This document shows, in pieces, positions 1 through 4,610 of a stretch of DNA of 6,791 bases (position 1 is the stretch's first letter; each line of letters opens with the position of its first letter). The translations under genes and the position numbers were made by a program. Origin of the DNA: Phycisphaerales bacterium (lineage in GTDB: Bacteria > Pseudomonadota > Gammaproteobacteria > Competibacterales > Competibacteraceae); contig JACSSB010000323.1 in NCBI GenBank assembly GCA_014879435.1, forward strand, positions 1 through 6,791. Reading direction: 5' to 3'. A model generated the notes under the pieces. The model searched no databases. It was not told the DNA's origin and worked only from the letters and a program-made list of their open reading frames with translations.

Positions 1-53
1 ACCCGCTGTTCGCCCGAAATGGTTTCCTTCGGGACGGCCATACGAACAGGCAT
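1..53 (-). CDS. pntA: NAD(P) transhydrogenase subunit alpha, N-terminus (partial)
   Basis: Only the first 17 codons lie in the window; the gene runs off the left edge. The visible protein reads MPVRMAVPKETISGEQR. The VPKE...GE.RV pattern is the usual opening of the alanine dehydrogenase/PNT N-terminal family, in which residues just after the first strand take part in the nucleotide-binding domain. The start is well supported: a near-perfect Shine-Dalgarno AGGAGGA (minus strand, 67-61) sits 7 bases before the ATG. An in-frame ATG at codon 5 is less well placed. The transhydrogenase couples hydride transfer between NADH and NADP+ to the proton gradient in the inner membrane. Alanine dehydrogenase is the main alternative, since the two share this N-terminus; the short GE.RV spacing seems to me more like transhydrogenase alpha. 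Family confident, exact member moderate. Confidence 0.65.
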   Translation of the reverse strand, partial: MPVRMAVPKETISGEQR

Positions 54-60
54 GATGTTG

Positions 61-67
61 TCCTCCT
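61..67 (-). promoter_or_regulatory. Strong ribosome binding site of the pntA-like gene
   Basis: The minus strand reads AGGAGGA seven bases before the ATG at 53-51. It is close to the full anti-16S complement and fixes the start of the truncated gene. Confidence 0.85.
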
Positions 68-82
68 GAATGATTATTTTTA

Positions 83-102
83 CCGGACCCCCGCCCGTCC
101 GG
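83..102 (-). other. GC-rich hairpin in the pntA leader
   Basis: CCGGAC (83-88) and GTCCGG (97-102) form a perfect 6-bp inverted repeat. On the minus strand the 8-base loop is GGGCGGGG. There is no T-run after the stem on either strand, so it is not an intrinsic terminator. It sits 15 bases upstream of the pntA Shine-Dalgarno and downstream of the terminator at 114-136. It could be an RNA hairpin affecting translation or stability, or a protein-binding DNA site; the sequence does not decide. Confidence 0.6.
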
Positions 103-113
103 AAATTTGGCAC

Positions 114-136
114 GAAAAAAGGCTTTTTAAAGCCTC
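114..136 (-). terminator. Intrinsic terminator in front of pntA
   Basis: On the minus strand AGGCTTT (135-129) and AAAGCCT (126-120) form a 6-7 bp stem with a very short loop, followed at once by a run of six T (positions 120-115 are A on the plus strand). Read on the plus strand the stem is followed by CTTGG, so it is directional. No convincing minus-strand coding sequence lies upstream of it before the HNH gene, which begins at 394 on the other strand. It therefore probably ends either a small RNA or a leader transcript of pntA. Confidence 0.65.
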
Positions 137-165
137 TTGGAATGCCGGGGTGCTAAGGTGGGCTT

Positions 166-189
166 GCACGCCGTCAGCGGGTAACGTGC
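166..189 (-). other. Bulged hairpin upstream of the pntA terminator
   Basis: GCACG (166-170) pairs with CGTGC (185-189), and inside it CCG (171-173) pairs with CGG (178-180), leaving a TCAG tetraloop (CTGA on the minus strand) and a 4-base bulge at 181-184. In minus-strand RNA this is a compact 8-bp stem lying about 30 bases before the terminator. A nearby AAGCC element on the minus strand (165-161) can pair with GGCTT of the terminator stem, which would make an alternative fold possible. Confidence 0.5.
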
Positions 190-196
190 GATATTT

Positions 197-242
197 GTAG
201 AATACTAGCTTAGTAGAAATCGCTCAGTAGAATAGTAGCCTA
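197..242. repeat. Short direct repeats with GTAGAA core
   Basis: A 16-base element at 197-212 recurs at 227-242 with two mismatches, exactly 30 bases apart. The GTAGAA core appears a third time at 213-218. Evenly spaced short repeats between divergently oriented genes are typical of regulator binding sites. The second copy overlaps the candidate -10 at 232-237. No regulator family is recognised. Confidence 0.5.
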
Positions 243-259
243 GACTTTCAACATCACAA
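232..259 (-). promoter_or_regulatory. Candidate minus-strand promoter ahead of the pntA leader
   Basis: On the minus strand a -35-like TTGTGA (259-254) and a -10-like TACTAT (237-232) are 16 bases apart. The predicted start is near 225, giving an RNA of about 110 bases ending at the terminator at 114-136, or a leader of about 170 bases to the pntA start. Prediction from consensus only. Confidence 0.4.
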
Positions 260-297
260 AATATGTCCGTATCCTAGGCGTCACCCCATAATCCAGC

Positions 298-311
298 ACG
301 CAATTTTGCGT
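298..311. repeat. 14-base inverted repeat upstream of the HNH gene
   Basis: ACGCAA (298-303) and TTGCGT (306-311) are perfect inverted arms around a TT centre. The loop is too short for a good RNA hairpin, so a DNA binding site is the more natural reading. It lies about 83 bases before the HNH start, in a 340-base gap between pntA and HNH that contains no convincing gene. Confidence 0.4.
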
Positions 312-360
312 TCCGTGTCAGCATGGATTCCTGTGGAGCAGTGACAATAGGATGAAGATA

Positions 361-384
361 AGGAACAGGCACAGGAACAGACAC
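361..384 (+). repeat. Two tandem copies of a 12-base repeat at the HNH start
   Basis: Two adjacent 12-mers, aggaacaggcac and aggaacagacac, differ at one position and are followed by a weaker third unit beginning aggtgaag that runs into the ATG at 394. The units are purine-rich and carry AGGA or AGGTGA cores resembling Shine-Dalgarno sites. Copy number could thus alter translation initiation; this is inference. Confidence 0.6.
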
Positions 385-393
385 AGGTGAAGT

Positions 394-993
394 ATGCACG
401 GATTGGAACAGCAAGTTCTGCACACGGATGTGACAGGAATGCCACTAGAATGGATTGACTACCAACAAGCGGTACGCTTGTATTACGCCGAACAAGTCGC
501 TTACACCTGCGGCATGGTGCTCTACACAGTACACGGCGGCATCAGCGCTCTAAGCGGTCAACGCAGTACCGTCACGGTAAATTCCATCATCGCCACTCAA
601 GGCGGTGCCTATGCCCGCCTGCGCGCCCGTCACGATTACGTGCCACCGCTCTCCAATGCTTCACTCTTCCGCCGCGACTGCAACACCTGCTTATACTGTG
701 GCGGAGCATTCGCCCCACGGGATTTGTCACGCGATCATGTACGGCCTCTAGTGCAAGGCGGTATCGATCACTGGAATAACGTGGTCACTGCCTGCAAACC
801 CTGCAATCATCGCAAGGGGGGTCAAACTCCGGAGCAAGCCAGGATGCAATTACTGGCCATTCCCTTCACCCCCAATCACGCGGAATACGTGTACTTACAG
901 GGTAAACGCGTGCTGGCCGATCAGATGGATTTCCTGCGCGCTCACTTTCCCCGGTCCAGCCCTTTGCATCAACGGCTGGCGCAGCACCCTTAA
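394..993 (+). CDS. HNH endonuclease family protein, about 199 residues
   Basis: The protein carries a C-terminal-half HNH nuclease fold with a zinc-binding pair of CxxC motifs. CLYC is at residues 99-102, the metal and catalytic DH at 114-115, the WNNV Asn region at 127-130, CKPC at 134-137 and NH at 138-139. The spacing matches stand-alone HNH proteins of bacteria. The N-terminal 90 residues begin with VLHTDVTGMPLEWI, a conserved opening I recall from this family of unknown physiological role. A metal-dependent DNA-cleaving activity is expected from the fold; the target is unknown and no toxin, methylase or phage gene is beside it. ATG 394 gives the usual length. Its Shine-Dalgarno is poor: AGGTGA only 3 bases before the ATG, inside the repeat region. 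The gene stands alone and converges with the kinase gene 54 bases downstream, with no clear terminator between. Confidence 0.85.
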   Translation: MHGLEQQVLHTDVTGMPLEWIDYQQAVRLYYAEQVAYTCGMVLYTVHGGISALSGQRSTVTVNSIIATQGGAYARLRARHDYVPPLSNASLFRRDCNTCLYCGGAFAPRDLSRDHVRPLVQGGIDHWNNVVTACKPCNHRKGGQTPEQARMQLLAIPFTPNHAEYVYLQGKRVLADQMDFLRAHFPRSSPLHQRLAQHP

Positions 994-994
994 C

Positions 995-1013
995 CCGATA
1001 TTGATTCGATATC
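995..1013. other. Hairpin between convergent HNH and kinase genes
   Basis: CGATAT and ATATCG flank a 7-base loop just after the HNH stop codon, giving a 6-bp AT-rich stem. No T-run follows in either direction, so it is at best a weak 3'-end structure. The only other content of the 54-base gap is a short run of gatcg-like repeats. Confidence 0.35.
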
Positions 1014-1047
1014 GATCATCATCGCTCATTACGCGATCCGGCCCTTG

Positions 1048-2124
1048 CTACGCCTCGTCCAATGGCACGGAGAACGCAACCTGATAGTGATCGGGTGTTT
1101 TCACGATCTCCAATTGGCATTCGGTGCCGAAAGCCAGCAGCAGGCGCTGACGAATATTATCCTGAGCCAAACGCTGACCTGAGCCGACGGCTTGCCTACC
1201 GTCTGCGATCCGCCGGGGATTGGCCACGGTAAAACGCAAATCCCCAGGCCGCTGGTCAATGCCGATGCTGAGCCGACCGCCCTCGGGCAAAGTCTGAATC
1301 CCGTGATGAATGGCGTTCTCCACCAACGGTTGCAGCAGCAAGGCTGGAAGTAGCGTATTCAAAGGGAGTTTTTCAGCCAAATACCACTCCACTTGCAGGC
1401 GCTCGCCAAGGCGCAATCGTTCGATAGCGATGAAACGGCGGGTCAATTCGAGTTCTTCCCCCAGCGTGATCCGCTCTTGATGGGCCAACGCTGAGCGCAG
1501 TAGATCGGCTAGATCGAGTACCGCCTGCTCCGCCTGATCCGGCTGGGCGCGGATCAGACCAGCGATGGTGTTGAGGGTATTAAATAAAAAGTGTGGGTGA
1601 ATACGCGCTTGCAAAGCGCGTAATCGGGCGCGAGCCTCGGCCCTGACGTTGTGTTGCCACTGATGCTGAACGTAGAAGTAGCGCAGAACCAGCAAAGTCA
1701 CGATGGTGCTGACCGCCAGATTGCGAATCATCAGACTCAGTAGAGGACCACTGAATCCAGCCATGGGTGCCAATACGAAGAACCGCCAACCAAGAACCGA
1801 AAAACTGAGGGTAATCAGTTGCGTCAGGCCGAGTACGGCAAAAGTGGCGGCAACCACACCGAGTCGATTGAGCCAACGCCGACAAAAACACAAGGTTGCT
1901 ATCGTACCCAGTGCCACCCACTGTACAAACAGCGAAATCAGCGCTAAACGATTCCAAAAGTTGCTCAACTGGTCGGTTTCGCTCAAAGTCAGCACTAAGG
2001 CAAATAACTCAGCCAGCAGCACCGTTAGAAAAACGGTGGCATTAGCGCAAAAATTAGGGAGGAAACCGATAGTGGATTTCCGTTCGTGTAATTCGTATAA
2101 AAAATTGCGTGGTGTGCGTCGCAT
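1048..2124 (-). CDS. LytS/AlgZ-type membrane sensor histidine kinase
   Basis: A 358-residue sensor kinase. Residues 1-150 hold about four or five hydrophobic membrane segments (near 29-47, 61-81, 88-108, 110-126, 133-150) with no recognisable extracellular sensor domain. Residues 165-215 form the His_kinase domain with the signature IHPHFLFNTLNTI, phosphoacceptor His176. The ATPase domain follows, with N-box LVENAIHHG at 267-275 and a degenerate glycine box GSGQRL...NIRQRL at 314-328, where the usual GxGxGL is altered. This architecture is the AlgZ/FimS (LytS-YehU-like) group, whose partners are LytTR-type response regulators such as AlgR. No partner gene is next to it: downstream is the convergent HNH gene. 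Upstream, divergent, is hemE. There is no Shine-Dalgarno before the ATG, and a TGCTATAAA element ends only about 8 bases upstream, which suggests a leaderless or nearly leaderless message. Signal unknown. Confidence 0.9.
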   Translation of the reverse strand: MRRTPRNFLYELHERKSTIGFLPNFCANATVFLTVLLAELFALVLTLSETDQLSNFWNRLALISLFVQWVALGTIATLCFCRRWLNRLGVVAATFAVLGLTQLITLSFSVLGWRFFVLAPMAGFSGPLLSLMIRNLAVSTIVTLLVLRYFYVQHQWQHNVRAEARARLRALQARIHPHFLFNTLNTIAGLIRAQPDQAEQAVLDLADLLRSALAHQERITLGEELELTRRFIAIERLRLGERLQVEWYLAEKLPLNTLLPALLLQPLVENAIHHGIQTLPEGGRLSIGIDQRPGDLRFTVANPRRIADGRQAVGSGQRLAQDNIRQRLLLAFGTECQLEIVKTPDHYQVAFSVPLDEA

Positions 2125-2130
2125 AGCGGA

Positions 2131-2159
2131 TTTATAGCAAATTTCCTAAATGGGCAATT
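2131..2159 (-). promoter_or_regulatory. Candidate kinase promoter with extended -10
   Basis: On the minus strand TGCTATAAA (about 2139-2131) matches an extended -10, preceded at 15 bases by TTGCCC. The -10 lies so close to the kinase ATG (2124-2122) that transcription would begin at or within a base or two of the start codon. Confidence 0.4.
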
Positions 2160-2182
2160 ACCATCAATAAGTAAATTCAAAT

Positions 2183-2198
2183 CGTCCGTACATGGACG
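2183..2198. repeat. Inverted repeat in the divergent kinase-hemE region
   Basis: CGTCC (2183-2187) and GGACG (2194-2198) are inverted around a 6-base centre. The site sits between the outward-facing candidate promoters of the kinase gene and hemE, and just upstream of the predicted hemE -35, a position suited to a regulator acting on either gene. No family is recognised. Confidence 0.35.
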
Positions 2199-2211
2199 TC
2201 ACCGTGGAACC

Positions 2212-2239
2212 TTGGCACACTAACTAATATCACTAATCT
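2212..2239 (+). promoter_or_regulatory. Candidate hemE promoter
   Basis: TTGGCA (2212-2217) and TAATCT (2234-2239) are 16 bases apart. The predicted transcription start is near 2246, which would place the upstream in-frame ATG at 2244 at or before the mRNA 5' end and argues for the later start at 2334, leaving a leader of about 88 bases. Confidence 0.45.
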
Positions 2240-2333
2240 CAATATGGAGCTGGGAACCGCAGGCAATACAAGCGGCCTTATGCTCAAGCCCCTAATCCTT
2301 TCAAAAGCGCAACCCAAACTGCCTTCTTCCCGC

Positions 2334-3425
2334 ATGGCCACTTCGCTTCAGAATGACCGCCTGCTACGAGCCTTATTACGGCAGCCCGTAGATCGTACCC
2401 CGGTATGGCTCATGCGCCAGGCGGGCCGCTATCTGCCGGAATACCGCGCAACTCGCGCCCGCGCCGGTTGCTTCCTCGCACTATGCCAGACTCCAGAGCT
2501 GGCTTGCGAAGTGACCCTCCAGCCACTGGAACGATTCCCGCTGGATGCCGCGATTCTGTTCTCCGACATCCTGACCATACCCGATGCGATGGGGTTGGGA
2601 TTGTCATTCAGTGAAGGCGAAGGCCCACGCTTTGCTCGACCACTACGCACAGCTACCGATATTGCCCGTCTGGGCGTACCCGACCCGGAGACCGAATTGC
2701 GCTACGTGATCGATGCGGTGCGCGTGATCCGCCGGGAACTGGCCGGTCGAGTCCCGCTGATCGGGTTTGCGGGCAGTCCGTGGACGCTGGCGACCTACAT
2801 GGTCGAGGGTAGCGCCAGCAAGGACTATGCTCGGATTAAAGGACTGCTGTACGAGCAACCAGAATTACTGCATCAGTTGCTGGATGTGACCGCGCAAGCA
2901 GTAACCCTCTACCTCAATGCCCAGATTGCCGCTGGCGCACAAGCGGTGATGCTGTTCGATACCTGGGGTGGCATTCTGACCCCACGTGCCTACCGAGAAT
3001 TCTCCCTCGCTTACATGACGCAAATCGTGGCGGGACTGATACGCGAAGCCGAGGGGCGACCGGTTCCGATTATCCTGTTCACCAAGGGTGGTGGAGCTTG
3101 GTTGGAAGAAATCGCCAACAGCGGTTGTGATGCGGTGGGCGTGGACTGGACCACCGATTTGAGCGATGCCCGTCGCCGAATCGGGGCACGGGTGGCGTTG
3201 CAGGGTAATCTCGACCCGGCCGCACTGTATGCCTCTCCTGAACGTATCCGCCAGCAAGCAGCGCAGGTATTGGCCGACTATGGCGCTGGAAGCGGTCACG
3301 TTTTCAATCTTGGCCACGGTATTCAACCAGGGGTCGACCCAGAGCGGGTCCGGGTGCTAGTCGAAGCGATACAGCAGTTCAGTATCCCTTATCATGCCCC
3401 TCTCTCCCCTGCCAACCTCAGGTAA
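2334..3425 (+). CDS. hemE: Uroporphyrinogen decarboxylase
   Basis: HemE removes the four acetate carboxyls of uroporphyrinogen III to give coproporphyrinogen III, a cytosolic, cofactor-free step of heme synthesis. From ATG 2334 the protein is 363 residues, close to the usual 350-360. Signature motifs are present: PVWLMRQAGRYLPEY at 23-37 with the substrate-binding arginines, AILFSDIL at 73-80 with the catalytic Asp78, GFAGSPWTLATYMVEG at 144-159 with Tyr155, and FNLGHGI at 324-330 with His328. The frame is open for 30 more codons up to an ATG at 2244, but that extension is low-complexity, unlike HemE N-termini, and starts where transcription is predicted to begin. ATG 2334 gives the familiar NDRLLRALLRQPVDRTPVW opening, though without a clear Shine-Dalgarno. 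A Nudix gene follows after 5 bases and probably shares the transcript. Confidence 0.97.
   Translation: MATSLQNDRLLRALLRQPVDRTPVWLMRQAGRYLPEYRATRARAGCFLALCQTPELACEVTLQPLERFPLDAAILFSDILTIPDAMGLGLSFSEGEGPRFARPLRTATDIARLGVPDPETELRYVIDAVRVIRRELAGRVPLIGFAGSPWTLATYMVEGSASKDYARIKGLLYEQPELLHQLLDVTAQAVTLYLNAQIAAGAQAVMLFDTWGGILTPRAYREFSLAYMTQIVAGLIREAEGRPVPIILFTKGGGAWLEEIANSGCDAVGVDWTTDLSDARRRIGARVALQGNLDPAALYASPERIRQQAAQVLADYGAGSGHVFNLGHGIQPGVDPERVRVLVEAIQQFSIPYHAPLSPANLR
3420..3425 (+). promoter_or_regulatory. Shine-Dalgarno of the Nudix gene overlapping the hemE stop
   Basis: AGGTAA contains the hemE stop codon TAA and an AGGT core seven bases before the Nudix ATG at 3431. Ribosomes ending hemE would be placed directly on the next start, which suggests translational coupling. 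Confidence 0.6.
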
Positions 3426-3430
3426 CCTTC

Positions 3431-3883
3431 ATGACGAATCCAAGACCATCTGGCGCCCGGATTCTGTCATCCGGCGTGGTGGTGGTGCTTTGGAACCGTG
3501 ATCACTATGACTATCTTTTACTAAGAGCCTATAATTACTGGGATTTTCCCAAAGGCATGGTGGAAGTAGCCGAATCGCCGTTACAAGCGGCCGTCCGCGA
3601 GGTCGAGGAAGAAACCGCGCTGACCCAACTGCGATTTCGCTGGGGTGATATCTATCGGGAAACGCATCCCTACAATCAGGGCCGCAAGGTAGCCCGCTAT
3701 TACATTGCCGAATCGATCAGCGCCGCAGTCAAGCTCATGCCCAATCCCGAACTGGGGCGGCCAGAACACAACGAATATCGCTGGGTCAACCGCACCGAGG
3801 CTTGGAATCTGCTGACACCGCGTGTACGTGCGATCCTGGAATGGGCCAATAGCGTCACGACTCGATCCGGTCGGCGCCGCTGA
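3431..3883 (+). CDS. Nudix hydrolase, Ap4A-hydrolase-like
   Basis: A 150-residue protein of the Nudix superfamily, which cleaves nucleoside diphosphates linked to another moiety using divalent metal. The Nudix box spans residues 42-64: Gly42, Glu48, then REVEEE at 56-61, giving the metal-binding glutamates. The final glycine of the consensus is alanine (Ala63 in EETAL). The lead-in YWDFPKG (36-42) and the downstream EHNEYRWV (112-119) resemble bis(5'-nucleosyl)-tetraphosphatases, so dinucleoside polyphosphate is the favoured substrate; RppH-like or other Nudix activity cannot be excluded. The C-terminus ends in a basic RSGRRR tail. It sits 5 bases after hemE with its ribosome site overlapping the hemE stop. 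A functional link to heme synthesis is not established by the sequence. Confidence 0.9.
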   Translation: MTNPRPSGARILSSGVVVVLWNRDHYDYLLLRAYNYWDFPKGMVEVAESPLQAAVREVEEETALTQLRFRWGDIYRETHPYNQGRKVARYYIAESISAAVKLMPNPELGRPEHNEYRWVNRTEAWNLLTPRVRAILEWANSVTTRSGRRR

Positions 3884-3924
3884 GCGTTAGATTGACGATC
3901 TCTCACCCACTCTCATGCCCCAGG

Positions 3925-3934
3925 CACGCGTGCA
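3925..3934. repeat. Perfect 10-base palindrome before the CBS gene
   Basis: GCACGCGTGC is self-complementary and lies 21 bases upstream of the CBS-protein start in a 72-base gap. It may be a small operator or chance in a G+C-rich spacer. No convincing promoter was found beside it. Confidence 0.3.
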
Positions 3935-3955
3935 ATCCTTACGGAGACCCCATCG

Positions 3956-4582
3956 ATGAATCCCAATTATCAGCCGCTCCCATTTCATCATCTGGATAGC
4001 GGCGCTGGCTATTTTCGCCCCAGGCAGCAGCTACCGGATCATGTCTTTGCCGATCATCCAGCCTTGGACGTGATGACCGACCTCAGTCAGGTCACAGCTT
4101 ATACCACCGAGCTGGACACCCCACTCAGCAAGGCACGGGAAACCATGATCAAGCGCGAAGTGCGCATGCTGCTGGTGCGTAACAGTGACGGTCAGATCGT
4201 TGGCCTGCTGACCAGTCGCGACATTGAAGGTGAAAAACCGGGCCGCATCTTGGCCAAGGCTGGTGGGGATTGGGAGGACTTGCTAGTCGCCGATATCATG
4301 ACGCTCAAGCCCAAACTGGAAGTGCTGATGATGGATGATGTGCGCAAGGCGCGGGTGGGAGACATCATCGCCACCCTGCGGCAGGCGGACCGCCAGCATG
4401 CAATGGTGGTGGATACCGACCCCAGCACTGACAAACCGGCAGTACGCGGCATCTTCTCGCTCTCGCAAATCGGTCTGCTGCTAGGTTTGGACATCGACCC
4501 CAAGCAGCAGCCCACCACCTTTGCCGAGTTGGAGCGAGCCGGTATCGATTATCCGATCTCCACTACCGATCTGCTGCCTTAA
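3956..4582 (+). CDS. Tandem CBS-domain protein
   Basis: A 208-residue soluble protein consisting of a short N-terminal arm (1-37) and two CBS domains. The first runs about 38-92, opening VMTDLSQVTAYTTELDTPL and closing IVGLLTSRDIEGEKP. The second runs about 112-178, opening VADIMT and closing VRGIFSLSQIGLLLG. Two CBS modules form a Bateman pair that typically binds adenine nucleotides (ATP, ADP, AMP, SAM) and acts as an energy or ligand sensor. There is no fused enzyme, transporter or DNA-binding domain, so its partner is unknown. The second CBS is expanded by a MMDDVRKARVG insert at about 125-135, which I recall as typical of this gammaproteobacterial group. GGAGA (3944-3948) seven bases ahead supports the ATG. 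It follows the Nudix gene by 72 bases and may be on the same transcript, and it converges on aroB. Confidence 0.9.
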   Translation: MNPNYQPLPFHHLDSGAGYFRPRQQLPDHVFADHPALDVMTDLSQVTAYTTELDTPLSKARETMIKREVRMLLVRNSDGQIVGLLTSRDIEGEKPGRILAKAGGDWEDLLVADIMTLKPKLEVLMMDDVRKARVGDIIATLRQADRQHAMVVDTDPSTDKPAVRGIFSLSQIGLLLGLDIDPKQQPTTFAELERAGIDYPISTTDLLP

Positions 4583-4610
4583 GCACTGCGCCCAGCGACT
4601 CGATTGGCCG

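Noticed and set aside
274..324. Minus-strand 16-codon frame with an AGGA ribosome-like site (MLTRNAKLRAGLWGDA)
   Set aside because: It lies upstream of the candidate promoter for the pntA leader, has no amino-acid bias suggesting attenuation, and is short enough to arise by chance.
1703..2137. Plus-strand 144-codon frame opposite the kinase gene
   Set aside because: It is the antisense shadow of a clear histidine kinase, with a basic, Ser/Arg-rich composition and no domain.
2865..3326. Minus-strand 153-codon frame opposite hemE
   Set aside because: Shadow of hemE; its composition follows the complementary codons and it has no known fold.
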